Notes under the pieces: generated by a model
The model's input: only the letters and a program-made list of their open reading frames with translations
Told to the model about the DNA's origin: nothing
The model's database searches: none
Shown: positions 1 to 8,876 of the stretch, in pieces
Numbering within the stretch: position 1 is the first letter of the stretch
Layout of the letters: every line of letters begins with the position of its first letter
NCBI GenBank assembly: GCA_030532575.1
Contig: JAUNKV010000018.1
Coordinates: 16,071 to 53,843, forward strand
Direction: 5' to 3'
Length of the DNA stretch: 37,773 nt
Source of the DNA: Propionibacteriaceae bacterium
GTDB lineage: Bacteria > Actinomycetota > Actinomycetes > Propionibacteriales > Propionibacteriaceae
Made by a program: the position numbers and the translations under genes

Positions 1-63
1 ACCCGCCGTGGGGTCTCGGTGGGGTTGCCCCGCTGCACCGGCCTGGCACCCAACGCCCCGTGA
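1..63 (+). CDS. miaB: 3' end of a gene, probably MiaB (tRNA methylthiotransferase) C-terminus
   Basis: An open frame enters from the left edge and stops at the TGA at 61-63, giving only the last 20 residues, which end in GLPRCTGLAPNAP. A perfect hairpin follows six bases after the stop, as expected for the end of a gene. The assignment to MiaB is inferred from context: in many Actinobacteria miaB lies just upstream of miaA, and MiaB tails often end in a low-complexity Gly/Pro/Ala stretch after the TRAM domain. No catalytic residues lie inside the window, so the identity is tentative. Confidence 0.35.
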   Translation, partial: TRRGVSVGLPRCTGLAPNAP

Positions 64-68
64 GCGGG

Positions 69-95
69 GGGGGCCGTCGCAATGCGACGGCCCCC
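69..95. terminator. Bidirectional hairpin terminator
   Basis: Twelve-base perfect inverted repeat (69-80 against 84-95) with a three-base loop. It lies between the plus-strand gene tail ending at 63 and the minus-strand small gene ending at 113, so it can serve both. Confidence 0.75.
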
Positions 96-112
96 ACTGC
101 TCTTGGCTGGGA

Positions 113-304
113 TCACTCAGCGGGCTTGTCCTTGCCCGCCAGGTCCTCCACCTTGTCCTTGAGGAAGTCCGCGCCGGCGTCGATCTTGTCGCCGAACTTG
201 CTGCCGGTGGCCTTGTCCAGCATCTCGGCCCCCTTGTCGATGGCGCCGTCGATCTTGTCCTCGTGCGCGGCGACCTGCTCGCCGATACCGTCGAAGATAC
301 CCAT
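113..304 (-). CDS. Small MT0933/Rv0909-type antitoxin-like protein
   Basis: Sixty-three residues, strongly charged and predicted helical, starting MGIFDGIGEQVAAHEDKIDG and containing the repeated pattern KIDxAxDKxxExxDKxTGxKFGDKI. This matches the short family annotated after Mycobacterium Rv0909/MT0933 as a putative antitoxin. The ATG at 304 is chosen because AGAAGGAAC sits just upstream; a longer in-frame extension reaching 532 would run antisense through the start of miaA and is not credible. The partner expected from the Mycobacterium module (an Rv0910-like toxin of the SRPBCC fold) is not next to it, so it may act alone or as a stress or surface-charge protein. Function is inferred from family only. 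Confidence 0.7.
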   Translation of the reverse strand: MGIFDGIGEQVAAHEDKIDGAIDKGAEMLDKATGSKFGDKIDAGADFLKDKVEDLAGKDKPAE

Positions 305-331
305 GTCGTTCCTTCTGGTCAGGGGCGAGCC

Positions 332-341
332 CGATGCATCG
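332..341. promoter_or_regulatory. Small palindrome in the divergent miaA / antitoxin-like intergenic region
   Basis: CGATGCATCG is a perfect ten-base palindrome located 28 bases upstream of the minus-strand start at 304 and 66 bases upstream of miaA. It is in the right place for an operator of the small gene, but ten bases is short and no second copy was noticed, so the call is weak. Confidence 0.2.
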
Positions 342-407
342 CCGGGACCATCATGCCCGGTCAGCGCGAGTTGCGCATCTGCTTCCCAGCACTGGCAGGA
401 TGGACAC

Positions 408-1325
408 ATGCAGCCACCCCTCATCGTCCTCGTCGGTCCAACGGCCACGGGGAAGTCGGCGCTCGCCGTGGAGTGCTGCCGACGCCTCAAGGCCAAGGGG
501 CTGACCGGGGAGGTGGTCAACGCCGATTCCATGCTGGTCTACCGGGGGATGGACATCGGGACCGCCAAGCCGACGTCCGAGGAGCGCGGCGGTGTGACCC
601 ATCACCTCATCGACATCATGGCGGTGACCGAGACCGCGAGTGTCGCATGGTTCCAGCAGCGGGCACGCGAGGTGATCGCAGAACTGCGCGCCGTCGGGGC
701 GGTGCCGGTGCTGGTCGGCGGATCGGCGTTGTACACCCGAGCGATCACGGACCAGTTCACCTTTCCCGGCTCCGATCCGGAACTGCGGGCCCGACTGGAG
801 ACGGAGCTGGCCAGGGTGGGCGCCCAGGAGCTGCACCGTCGCCTCAGTGAGCTGGCCCCGGAGTCCGCGGCATGGATCGAGCCCGGCAACGGGCGACGGG
901 TGGTACGTGCCCTGGAGATCCATGAGTTGACCGGGGGGCACCGGGCCGTGCTGCCGGAGTGGAGCTACGAGCTGGCCGGGGTCTGTCAGTTCGGTCTGGA
1001 GCTGGAGCGTGGTGAGCTGGACCGTCGGATCGATGCGCGAGTGGACCAGATGTTCGAGGCCGGGTTGATCGACGAGGTGCGCGCGCTGATCCCGCATGGC
1101 CTGCGGGACGGCCGAACGGCTGCGATGGCCATCGGGTACCGGCAGGTGTTGCAGCACCTTGATGGCCAGTGCACCGAGCAGGAGGCGAGGGATCAGACCA
1201 AGCGGGCCACCCGACGGTTCTTCCGGAAGCAGCTGGGATGGTACCGCAGGGATCCACGCATCAGATGGCTGCCCGCTGGTGACCCGCAGAACGCGGACCG
1301 CATACTTGAGAGGAGCGGACTGTGA
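408..1325 (+). CDS. miaA: tRNA dimethylallyltransferase MiaA
   Basis: MiaA transfers a dimethylallyl group to N6 of adenosine 37 in tRNAs reading UNN codons, a prerequisite for MiaB methylthiolation. The 305-residue product has the family's usual length. The P-loop GPTATGKS is at residues 10-17, followed by the NADSMLVYRGMDIGTAKPT segment and HHLIDI, both standard MiaA motifs; GGSALYTRA and the C-terminal TKRATRRFFRKQLGWYRRD region complete the family pattern. The ATG at 408 precedes the P-loop by nine residues. AGGA at 397-400 could be its ribosome site, but CAGGAT at 396-401 could equally be a -10 box for a leaderless transcript. dapF follows 25 bases after the stop, so the two are probably co-transcribed. 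Confidence 0.95.
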   Translation: MQPPLIVLVGPTATGKSALAVECCRRLKAKGLTGEVVNADSMLVYRGMDIGTAKPTSEERGGVTHHLIDIMAVTETASVAWFQQRAREVIAELRAVGAVPVLVGGSALYTRAITDQFTFPGSDPELRARLETELARVGAQELHRRLSELAPESAAWIEPGNGRRVVRALEIHELTGGHRAVLPEWSYELAGVCQFGLELERGELDRRIDARVDQMFEAGLIDEVRALIPHGLRDGRTAAMAIGYRQVLQHLDGQCTEQEARDQTKRATRRFFRKQLGWYRRDPRIRWLPAGDPQNADRILERSGL

Positions 1326-1350
1326 ACCCACGCATGGAGAGGACTGCCTG

Positions 1351-2157
1351 ATGCTGTTCAGGAAGGGACACGCCACGGGCAATGACTTCGTCATTGTCGA
1401 CGATCACCACGGTGCGATGGAGCTGACCCCTGAGCGGGTCGCCCGGCTGTGCGACCGTCATCGTGGGATCGGTGGAGACGGGGTGCTGCGGGTGGTGCGG
1501 GCGGGCAGTGTGCCCGAGGTCGAGGCTGATCCGACGCTGTGGTTCATGGACTACCGCAATGCTGATGGCTCGGTTGCCGAGATGTGCGGCAACGGGCTGC
1601 GGCTGTTCGCCCGGCACCTGATGGAGCAGGGCCTGGTGGGGGAGGAGGAGTTCGAGGTGGCAACCCGGGCGGGGCTCAAGCGGGTCAAGGAGCTGCAGGA
1701 CGGGAGACTGGTCACCGATCTCGGCCAGATCCAGGTCTTCGAGACCACCGTCACGATTCGGCACGACGGGCAGGAATTCGAGGGGCACGGCGTCGATGTC
1801 GGGAACCCCCACGCCGTGTGCTTCGTGACGGCCGAGGAACTGGCGGCCCTGAACCTGGGCGAGGGACCCCGGTGGGAACCGGAGGAGATCTTTCCGGAGG
1901 GGGTCAACGTCGAGTTCATCCACGTGGTGCAGCCGGGGCAGCTCAGGATGCGGGTCTTCGAGCGCGGTAGCGGTGAGACCCTGAGCTGCGGCACCGGCGT
2001 GGTGGCGGCTGCCGCGGTGCATCGTCGGCTCAGCGGCCATGACGCCCCGATCCAGGTCAACGTGCCCGGTGGTGATCTCGTGGTCAGCTTCGAGGAGGGG
2101 CACGCCTGGCTGAGTGGCCCGGCCCAGATCGTCGCCGAAGGGGAATTTCGGTTCTGA
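1351..2157 (+). CDS. dapF: Diaminopimelate epimerase DapF
   Basis: DapF interconverts LL- and meso-diaminopimelate, feeding lysine and peptidoglycan synthesis. The 268-residue cytoplasmic enzyme carries the two catalytic cysteines in their normal contexts: AEMCGNGLRLFARHL (Cys79) and GETLSCGTGVVAAA (Cys213). The N-terminus KGHATGNDFVIVDD is typical. ATG 1351 follows a GAGAGGA stretch; the frame stays open upstream into miaA but those residues do not match the family. It lies 25 bases downstream of miaA and 49 bases upstream of hflX, the order conserved in many Actinobacteria. Confidence 0.95.
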   Translation: MLFRKGHATGNDFVIVDDHHGAMELTPERVARLCDRHRGIGGDGVLRVVRAGSVPEVEADPTLWFMDYRNADGSVAEMCGNGLRLFARHLMEQGLVGEEEFEVATRAGLKRVKELQDGRLVTDLGQIQVFETTVTIRHDGQEFEGHGVDVGNPHAVCFVTAEELAALNLGEGPRWEPEEIFPEGVNVEFIHVVQPGQLRMRVFERGSGETLSCGTGVVAAAAVHRRLSGHDAPIQVNVPGGDLVVSFEEGHAWLSGPAQIVAEGEFRF

Positions 2158-2206
2158 CACACAGTCCTGAGATTTTGTCGGTGGCTCCTGCCAGAATGGA
2201 CCAACG

Positions 2207-3625
2207 ATGAACATCCCCGATGACGACCCCCAGTACGATCCCCTCGAGGGGATGAACACCTACGACGGTGACCAGCAGGATCTCGCTGAGCGCCATGCGC
2301 TGCGGCGGGTGGCCGGGATGCGCACCGAGCTGGAGGACATCTCAGAGGTCGAGTACCGCCAACTCCGGCTGGAGAAGGTGGTGCTGGTCTCGGTGTGGAC
2401 CTCCGGTACTCAGCAGGACGCCGACAACGCGATGGCCGAGCTGAAGCTGCTGGCCGAGACGGCGGGCTCGCAGGTGCTGGAGGCCCTGGTGCAGCGCCGC
2501 TCCCAGCCCGACCCCGCCACCTACATCGGCCGGGGCAAGGTGGAGGAGGTCGCCGAGGTGGTGCGCGCCACCGGGGCGGACACGGTGATCTGCGACGGCG
2601 AGCTGCAGCCCGCGCAGCTGCGCAACCTGGAGGACCGGGTCAAGGTCAAGGTGGTGGACCGCACCGCACTGATCCTGGACATCTTCGCCTCCCACGCGAA
2701 ATCCGCCGAGGGCAAGGCCCAGGTGGAGCTGGCCCAGCTGCAGTACCTCAAGCAGCGGCTGCGCGGCTGGGGCGGGAATCTCTCCCGGCAGGCCGGTGGC
2801 CGGGCCGCGGGTGGGGCAGGGATCGGCGGCCGTGGGCCGGGTGAGACCAAGCTGGAGACGGACCGTCGCCGCATCCATCACCGGATCGCCCAGCTGCGAC
2901 GCAGATTGAAGGAGATGGACGCCACCCGGCAGGGAAAGCGGGCCGAGCGGCGCAGGCACCAGGTGCCGAGCGTGGCCATCGTCGGATACACCAACGCCGG
3001 GAAGTCCTCGCTGCTCAATCGACTCACCGGGGCCGGTGTGCTGGTCGAGGATGCGCTGTTCGCCACCCTCGACCCCACCACCAGGCGGACCGAGACCCGG
3101 GACGGGCGCATCTTCACACTCACCGACACCGTCGGTTTCGTCCGCCACCTGCCCCACGACCTCGTGGAGGCCTTCCGCTCCACCTTGGAGGAGTCCGCGG
3201 CGGCGGACCTGCTGCTGCACGTCGTCGACGCCTCAGACCCGGACCCGGAAGGGCAGATCACGGCGGTCAGGGAGGTGCTGGCGGAGATCGGAGCCGTTGG
3301 CGTGCCCGAGCTGCTGGTGTGCAACAAGGCGGACCGGGCCGATGAGACCACGCTGCTGGCGCTGCGGGCCAACCACCCGGACTGTGTGGTGGTCTCGGCG
3401 CGAACCGGACTCGGTCTGGAGGAGCTGGCAGCCGCCGTGGAGGTCCGGCTGCCCAGCCCCGAAATACCTGTCGATGCGCTGGTGCCCTACAGCCGTGGTG
3501 ATCTGATGGACCGCATCCACAAGGCCGGGAGCATCGAGGAACTGGAGCACACGGCCGAGGGCACCCGGGTCAGGGCCCGGGTGCGGCCGGGGCTGGCCGA
3601 GGAGCTCAAGGAGTTCGGTGTCTGA
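2207..3625 (+). CDS. hflX: GTPase HflX
   Basis: HflX is a ribosome-associated GTPase that can split stalled or stressed 70S ribosomes. The 472-residue product has the N-terminal HflX domain with GRGKVEEV and the glycine-rich linker GGRGPGETKLETDRR, then the G domain with G1 GYTNAGKSS (about residue 260), the DTVGFVRHLPHDLVEAFRSTLEE switch region and G4 NKAD. The start ATG at 2207 lacks a strong Shine-Dalgarno; a CAGAAT hexamer at 2192-2197 may be a -10 element. The 3' end overlaps the next gene by eight bases, implying translational coupling. Confidence 0.95.
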   Translation: MNIPDDDPQYDPLEGMNTYDGDQQDLAERHALRRVAGMRTELEDISEVEYRQLRLEKVVLVSVWTSGTQQDADNAMAELKLLAETAGSQVLEALVQRRSQPDPATYIGRGKVEEVAEVVRATGADTVICDGELQPAQLRNLEDRVKVKVVDRTALILDIFASHAKSAEGKAQVELAQLQYLKQRLRGWGGNLSRQAGGRAAGGAGIGGRGPGETKLETDRRRIHHRIAQLRRRLKEMDATRQGKRAERRRHQVPSVAIVGYTNAGKSSLLNRLTGAGVLVEDALFATLDPTTRRTETRDGRIFTLTDTVGFVRHLPHDLVEAFRSTLEESAAADLLLHVVDASDPDPEGQITAVREVLAEIGAVGVPELLVCNKADRADETTLLALRANHPDCVVVSARTGLGLEELAAAVEVRLPSPEIPVDALVPYSRGDLMDRIHKAGSIEELEHTAEGTRVRARVRPGLAEELKEFGV

Positions 3626-5618
3626 GCTCGCCGGGGACATCCTTCGCCAGGCCGTCTCCGGGATCAAGGGCGGGGAACGACCCGGCCAGGTGGCGATGGT
3701 GTCGGCCATCGCGGATGCGATGGCGGAGGGAACTCACCTGTTGGTCCAGGCCGGAACCGGAACCGGCAAGTCCTTGGGCTATCTGGCCCCGGCGCTGGCC
3801 CGGATCGTCGAGAATGACGACACCGTCGTCGTTGCAACGGCCACGCTGGCCCTCCAGGCGCAGCTGGCGGGAACCGACATCCCGGCTGCGCTGGACGCGG
3901 TGGCAGCCGTGACCGGGCGACGTCCTCGCGCCGCGGTGCTGAAGGGACGCACCAACTACGCATGTCTGTACAAGGTGCGCGACGAGGCGAGCGAGGCGGG
4001 GCAGGGAACCCTGATCGGTGCGGCAGAGCTGGAGGAGTCGCGTCGGGCGGAGTCGCCGTCGAAGCTGGGGGTCGAGGTGCTGGCGCTGCGTGAATGGGTG
4101 GAGGAGCAGGCCCGCTCGGGCGGTACCGGGGACCGTGACGACGCCCCCAGCCACACCGCCCAGGCCTGGCAGCAGGTTTCCATCCCCACCCGGGAATGCC
4201 TGGGGGTCAGCAAGTGTCCCTTCGGCACGCAGTGCTTCGTGGAACAGTCCCGGGCCGAGGCCCAGAGCGCTGACCTCGTCGTGACGAATCACGCCCTGGT
4301 GGCCATTGATGCGATGCACGGCCATTCGGTGCTGCCGGAGCACGGGGTACTCATCATCGACGAGGCCCACGAACTCACCAGCAGACTCACCACCGCGGCG
4401 ACGGGGGAACTCGGGGAGGCGCAGGCGGAGCGGGTCGCGAAACGCTGCCTGCCCTGGCTGGACGACGACACGGGGACGGACCTGCTGGAGGCGGTGGAGC
4501 GGCTGGGGGATGCCCTGGTGGATGCCCCGGCGGAGCGGGTCACCGAAGAGGGGACCTTCGTCCTGGCCTGCGCCGGGCTGCGGGATGCGGCCCGCGCAGC
4601 GGTCTCGGAACTGGGCCGCAAGAAGGACGACCCGGAGTGCTCCCAGGCGCTGGGGGCGTTGGGGGAGGTCTTCGACGTGGCCGAGCGGATAGCCAGGTTG
4701 TCCGAGCACGACGTGGTGTGGGTCTCGCGCCCGGAGGGGCGGGGAGGCTCGGAACCAGCGGCCACGGCCTACGTCGCGCCGCTGTCGGTGGCCGGTCTGT
4801 TGCGCGAGGAGATCTTTGGGGAGGTCACCACCATCCTGACCTCGGCCACCTTGACCCTCGGTGGGGATTTCCGGGCCTTCGCGGGAAGCATCGGGTTGCG
4901 GGCCGCCGATGAGCTCACCGGGGATCAGCAGGCCGGTGAGGAGGGTGGCTGGCGCGGCCTCGACGTCGGTTCTCCCTTCGACTACCGACGCCAGGGCATC
5001 CTGTACGCTGCGTCGTCGCTGCCCAATCCGGGGCGCGACGGGCTGGGGGAGCAGGTGCTGGCGGAGATCGCCCAGCTGGTCTGGGCCGCCGGTGGGCGTA
5101 CTCTCGGGCTGTTCGCGTCGCGGCGCAACGCGGAGCAGGCCGCCGCCCACTGTCGGGAGGCCCTGCCGGAACTCACGATCCTGTGCCAGGGAGATGCGCA
5201 GCTGTCCGAGCTGCAGCGCATCTTCAAGGAGGAAACGGAGACCAGCCTGTTCGGCACGATGTCGCTGTGGCAGGGGGTGGATGTGCCGGGCGAGACCTGT
5301 CAGCTCGTGATCATCGACAAGATTCCCTTCCCGCGCCCTGATGATCCGCTGATGCAGGCCCGCAAGAAGGCCGTCGATGACGCCGGGGGCAATGGTTTCA
5401 TGACGGTGGCTGCCACTCATGCGGCGCTGCTGCTGGCCCAAGGAGCCGGGCGACTGATCCGGCGTGAGAGTGACCGCGGTGTGGTGGCGATCCTCGACCC
5501 GCGCCTGGTCACGGCCCGCTATGGCAGCTTCCTCGCCAGCTCCCTGCCGGGATTCTGGCGCACCACGGACCAGGACATCGCCGGGCGAGCCCTGCTCAGG
5601 CTGCGCGGGGCGGAGTGA
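3618..5618 (+). CDS. dinG: DinG/XPD-family ATP-dependent DNA helicase with Fe-S cluster
   Basis: Predicted superfamily 2 5'-3' helicase acting in repair or R-loop/D-loop removal. Walker A AGTGTGKS is at residues 45-52 and the DEAH box at 248-251. Four cysteines in the Fe-S positions are present: Cys116 in NYAC, then Cys194, Cys200 and Cys206 in ECLGVSKCPFGTQCF. C-terminal helicase motifs include LTSATL, the FASRRNAEQ region and QGAGRLIRRESDRGVVAILDPR. The GTG start at 3618 overlaps the hflX stop by eight bases. Length (666 residues) and the lack of an exonuclease domain fit the actinobacterial DinG/YoaA type. Exact substrate is not shown by sequence. Confidence 0.9.
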   Translation: MSELAGDILRQAVSGIKGGERPGQVAMVSAIADAMAEGTHLLVQAGTGTGKSLGYLAPALARIVENDDTVVVATATLALQAQLAGTDIPAALDAVAAVTGRRPRAAVLKGRTNYACLYKVRDEASEAGQGTLIGAAELEESRRAESPSKLGVEVLALREWVEEQARSGGTGDRDDAPSHTAQAWQQVSIPTRECLGVSKCPFGTQCFVEQSRAEAQSADLVVTNHALVAIDAMHGHSVLPEHGVLIIDEAHELTSRLTTAATGELGEAQAERVAKRCLPWLDDDTGTDLLEAVERLGDALVDAPAERVTEEGTFVLACAGLRDAARAAVSELGRKKDDPECSQALGALGEVFDVAERIARLSEHDVVWVSRPEGRGGSEPAATAYVAPLSVAGLLREEIFGEVTTILTSATLTLGGDFRAFAGSIGLRAADELTGDQQAGEEGGWRGLDVGSPFDYRRQGILYAASSLPNPGRDGLGEQVLAEIAQLVWAAGGRTLGLFASRRNAEQAAAHCREALPELTILCQGDAQLSELQRIFKEETETSLFGTMSLWQGVDVPGETCQLVIIDKIPFPRPDDPLMQARKKAVDDAGGNGFMTVAATHAALLLAQGAGRLIRRESDRGVVAILDPRLVTARYGSFLASSLPGFWRTTDQDIAGRALLRLRGAE

Positions 5619-5622
5619 GAAA

Positions 5623-5669
5623 CCGCGCGGCACCGGGCTGAGGGGGTGAGGAGGCTCGATGCCGCGCGG
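5623..5669. terminator. Hairpin terminator between dinG and the convergent M23 peptidase
   Basis: CCGCGCGGCA (5623-5632) pairs perfectly with TGCCGCGCGG (5660-5669) across a 27-base loop, just after the dinG stop and just before the stop of the minus-strand peptidase gene. Works in both directions. Confidence 0.6.
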
Positions 5670-5683
5670 CGGCTGGTGAGGCA

Positions 5684-6517
5684 TCACATGCTGATGCCGA
5701 GGGAGGAGAGGTAGGCCATCGGGTCGGTGGCGCGGTATACGTCGCCCGGGGTCCTGCCAGCGGGGTAGTGCTCGAGATGGAGGTGGGAACCGAAACTGCG
5801 TCCGGTGCTGCCGACCTCGCCGATCTTCTGCCCCGCCGTGACCTGTTGCCCCACCTTCACATCCGTGCTGCTCAGGTGGGCGTACAGGGTGGCGGAGCCG
5901 TCGGCGGCGCGGATCGCCACATGGTTCCCGGCCCATGAACCGACGTTGCCCTTGACCACCGTGCCGGAGACCACGGCACGGACCGGGGTGCCGGTGGGGG
6001 CCGAGAAGTCCTGCCCGGTGTGGTAGCGCGACCAGCTGCCGGTGGCCCCGAAGCGGGCACTGATCCGGTAGCTCCCCTTGGCCAGGGGTGCGGCCGCGCC
6101 GTCGGTGGTGGTGCTGCCCTTCGTGGTTGTGACGACGGTGTTCGCCGCGGTCTGGATCGTGGCGGTTTCCGCGGCTGCAGCCCGTCGGGGACTGCTCGAG
6201 GGGTTCGCCTTGGTGGTTCGTTTCTTCTGCGTGGTGGAATCCGCCTGCTCCGGTGCCGCACGTCGTGGGGTGGAGCGCTCACAGCGCTCAGTGCTGCTTT
6301 GCGCGGTGCTGCTTCGGGAGGGACTGGGAGCCTCCGGTTCGGCAGCTGCAGCGGATGCGGCGTTCAGCCCGAAGGTTCCGATGCCTCCGGCCAGGACGAG
6401 GGCCGCCAGTGGGCGACGCCAGGGCGCAGGCGGGGTCGCCGCTGACCGCCGTGGCAGGCAGCCGGGCCCGAAGGTCTCGAGGCCGCGTCGGGGCTGGACG
6501 TGCTTGCGGAGTCCCAT
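5684..6517 (-). CDS. Secreted M23-family peptidoglycan endopeptidase
   Basis: LytM/M23 zinc metallopeptidases cut peptide cross-links in peptidoglycan. The 277-residue product starts with an arginine-rich n-region, then a hydrophobic signal segment (LAALVLAGGIGTFGLNAASA) ending near AAAAEPE, a Ser/Thr/Ala-rich linker, and a C-terminal M23 domain. Zinc and catalytic residues are visible: the His and Asp of YHTGQDFSAPTGTPV, the later YAHLS histidine and the HLHLEHY motif. The GTG/ATG choice favours ATG 6517 because AAAGGAAGA lies immediately upstream; an ATG 21 codons earlier would add an unlikely leader. It is divergent from the alpha-galactosidase gene and convergent with dinG, so it is probably a single-gene unit. 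Confidence 0.9.
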   Translation of the reverse strand: MGLRKHVQPRRGLETFGPGCLPRRSAATPPAPWRRPLAALVLAGGIGTFGLNAASAAAAEPEAPSPSRSSTAQSSTERCERSTPRRAAPEQADSTTQKKRTTKANPSSSPRRAAAAETATIQTAANTVVTTTKGSTTTDGAAAPLAKGSYRISARFGATGSWSRYHTGQDFSAPTGTPVRAVVSGTVVKGNVGSWAGNHVAIRAADGSATLYAHLSSTDVKVGQQVTAGQKIGEVGSTGRSFGSHLHLEHYPAGRTPGDVYRATDPMAYLSSLGISM

Positions 6518-6688
6518 TGGTCTTCCTTTCGTCGGGAACACCCACCAATCCTGAGGAAAATTAAGGTAAATCTCAATCATCTCTCAGGTTTTCACAGCTT
6601 CTCACAGGATGTTTCACGCCGAATATGCTCTGACAAGGGAAGATGTTCTCCGACTTCACAGCTGACACACAGCAGTGACGCCATCCTC

Positions 6689-6694
6689 TAGAGT
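6689..6694 (+). promoter_or_regulatory. Possible -10 box of the alpha-galactosidase gene
   Basis: TAGAGT fits the actinobacterial TAnnnT pattern and would place the transcript start about 22 bases before the ATG at 6723, leaving room for the GAAGGAG ribosome site. No good -35 hexamer lies 16-18 bases upstream (the closest, CTGACA, is 21 away), which would suit an activator-dependent or repressed promoter. Confidence 0.3.
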
Positions 6695-6722
6695 TCCGAT
6701 GAGCACTACGAAGGAGTGAGGG

Positions 6723-8870
6723 ATGAACCCACGCATTGCAGCGCGCGCCGCAGGAGTCGCGCTCCTCATCGACGCCCCCGAGCACGGAATGCCCCAGGTG
6801 GTCCACTGGGGTGGCGACCCCGGTGAGGTGGATGAAACCCAGTTCGACGCGATGATGATCGGTGCGGCGTGGATGAGGACCGGCAACGGCCTGGACGAGG
6901 CCCTGTTGGTGGGGGTCCTGCCCGAGGCCCGATTCGGCTGGGCCGGGACCCCGGGGATCATCGGATCGCGAGACGGCGTGGGCTGGAGCCCGAACTGGCG
7001 GACCTTGGAGGTGCTGCTCGATGACGCCCCGGTGACCGGTTTCGTCGCCACCGGTCCCGCCAGGATCGGGGTGCACCTGAGTGCCGAGGCCGCCGAACTC
7101 GACCTGTGGGTGTGGTTCGAGCTGATGCCCACCGGACTCGTGCGTGTTCAGGCGGAGCTCACCAACATCGGCGCCACCGACTACGACCTCACCGAGCTCA
7201 CGCTCCGACTCCCCGTGCCCGCGCGGGCTCGCGAGGTGCTGGACTTCGCAGGCCGCTGGTCGGCAGAGCGGATGCCGCAGCGCCACACCCTGGGGGTCGG
7301 GTCCCACCGTCGTGAGGGACGCCACGGCCGCACCGGGGCCGACTCCTCCTTCGTCCTCACCCTCGGGGATGCGGGGTTCGGCTACCAGCAGGGCGAGGTG
7401 TGGGGATGCCACGTGGCCTGGAGCGGCAACCACATCCACCTGGCCGAGCGCGACCTCCACGGTGCCCAGGTGATCGGCGGCGGCGAGCTGCTGCTGCCGG
7501 GAGAAGGACGACTGGCACCGGGGCAGAGCTACCGCTCACCCCAGGTGTACTTCAACCACGCTGTCGGCCTCGACGCCCAGGCAGCCCGCTTCCACGAGCA
7601 CCTGCGCTCCCTCCCCGCCGCCCCGGATACAGCACGGCCCGTGACCCTCAACGTGTGGGAGGCCGTCTACTTCGACCACGACGCGGCACGTCTGCTGGAC
7701 CTGGCCGAGCGGGCCGCCGCCCTCGGGGTGGAGCGCTACGTCCTCGACGACGGCTGGTTCGGGGCCAGGCGCGACGACACCGCCGGGCTGGGGGACTGGG
7801 TGGTCAGTCCCGAGGTGTGGCCGGAAGGACTCCACCCGCTGGTGAACCGGGTCCAGGAGTTGGGGATGCAGTTCGGGCTCTGGTTCGAGCCGGAGATGGT
7901 CAACGAGGACTCCGATGTCGCCCGCGCCCACCCCGGGTGGATCATGCAGCTCGACGACCGGCTGCCGATCAGGAGCCGTTACCAGCAGGTGCTGAACCTG
8001 ACCATCCCCGAGGCCTTCGAGCACGTCCTGGGGCAGATGAGCGCCCTGTTCGAGGAGTACGCCATCGACTACGTCAAGTGGGACCACAACCGGGACCTGA
8101 TCGACGCCGGAACCGCCCCGGCTGGCCGGGCCGCCGTCGCGGAACAGACCCGCGCCTACTACCGGCTGCTGGACGAGCTGCGCCGTCGCTTCCCCCACAT
8201 CGAGTTCGAGTCCTGTTCCTCTGGAGGGGCCCGCATCGACCTCGAGGTGATGAACCGGGTGCAGCGCGTGTGGGTCTCCGACAACATCGACCCCGACGAT
8301 CGGCAGCGGATGCTCTGGTGGACCGGGCAGCTGCTGCCTGCGGAGCTGATGGGCTCCCACATCGCCTCGGGACGCTCCCATGTCACCGGACGCTGGCACG
8401 ATCTGGAGTACCGTGCCGCGACCGCCGTCTTCGGACACCTCGGGATTGAATGGGACCTCGTCCAGGCCACCGAGGCGGAGCTCGAGGGGCTGCGCTGGTG
8501 GATCACCTGGTACAAGGAGAACCGTCACCGCCTGCTCACCGGGAGGCTCGTGAGGCAGGACTTCCCGGACCCGGGCATCTGGTTCAAGGGGGTGGTGGGT
8601 GACCAAGGCGGCATCTTCAGCCTCGCCCTGGTCGAGAACACCGCCACGGCGGGCCTCGGGCCGATCCGCTTCCCCGGGCTGGAGGCGGAACAGCTCTACG
8701 AAGTCCTGGTCATCAACCGTCAGCCCGTCCCGCTGCGCGTCCAGGTGCCGTGGCCTTCACAGGAACCACTTCGACTGACCGGGGCCCAGCTGGCGACGGT
8801 CGGGCTGCAGGCCCCGATCATGCAACCCTCCAACGCCGTCCTGTTCGACATCCGGCCCGTGGAGCGGTGA
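6723..8870 (+). CDS. Alpha-galactosidase, glycoside hydrolase family 36
   Basis: Retaining GH36 enzyme expected to release terminal alpha-galactose from melibiose, raffinose or stachyose. The 715-residue protein has the usual N-terminal beta-sandwich, the (beta/alpha)8 barrel and a C-terminal sandwich. The catalytic nucleophile is Asp454 in YVKWDHNRD and the acid/base Asp520 in WVSDNIDPDDRQRM; YVLDDGWFGARRDD, LWFEPEMVN and the SCSSGGARIDLEV segment are characteristic family motifs. There is no signal peptide, so it acts in the cytoplasm on imported sugar. GAAGGAG upstream fixes the ATG at 6723. It is followed by a strong terminator and then by a sugar-ABC operon that probably imports its substrate. 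Confidence 0.93.
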   Translation: MNPRIAARAAGVALLIDAPEHGMPQVVHWGGDPGEVDETQFDAMMIGAAWMRTGNGLDEALLVGVLPEARFGWAGTPGIIGSRDGVGWSPNWRTLEVLLDDAPVTGFVATGPARIGVHLSAEAAELDLWVWFELMPTGLVRVQAELTNIGATDYDLTELTLRLPVPARAREVLDFAGRWSAERMPQRHTLGVGSHRREGRHGRTGADSSFVLTLGDAGFGYQQGEVWGCHVAWSGNHIHLAERDLHGAQVIGGGELLLPGEGRLAPGQSYRSPQVYFNHAVGLDAQAARFHEHLRSLPAAPDTARPVTLNVWEAVYFDHDAARLLDLAERAAALGVERYVLDDGWFGARRDDTAGLGDWVVSPEVWPEGLHPLVNRVQELGMQFGLWFEPEMVNEDSDVARAHPGWIMQLDDRLPIRSRYQQVLNLTIPEAFEHVLGQMSALFEEYAIDYVKWDHNRDLIDAGTAPAGRAAVAEQTRAYYRLLDELRRRFPHIEFESCSSGGARIDLEVMNRVQRVWVSDNIDPDDRQRMLWWTGQLLPAELMGSHIASGRSHVTGRWHDLEYRAATAVFGHLGIEWDLVQATEAELEGLRWWITWYKENRHRLLTGRLVRQDFPDPGIWFKGVVGDQGGIFSLALVENTATAGLGPIRFPGLEAEQLYEVLVINRQPVPLRVQVPWPSQEPLRLTGAQLATVGLQAPIMQPSNAVLFDIRPVER

Positions 8871-8876
8871 GGACAG

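Noticed and set aside
3606-5936. A 776-codon minus-strand frame opposite dinG
   Set aside because: Shadow of the helicase gene, whose motifs are intact on the plus strand; Arg/Pro/Gly-rich with no family features.
6518-6688. A c-di-AMP (ydaO-type) riboswitch in front of the M23 peptidase
   Set aside because: Such riboswitches often precede actinobacterial cell-wall hydrolases, but the conserved ydaO sequence blocks could not be found in this AT-richer stretch.
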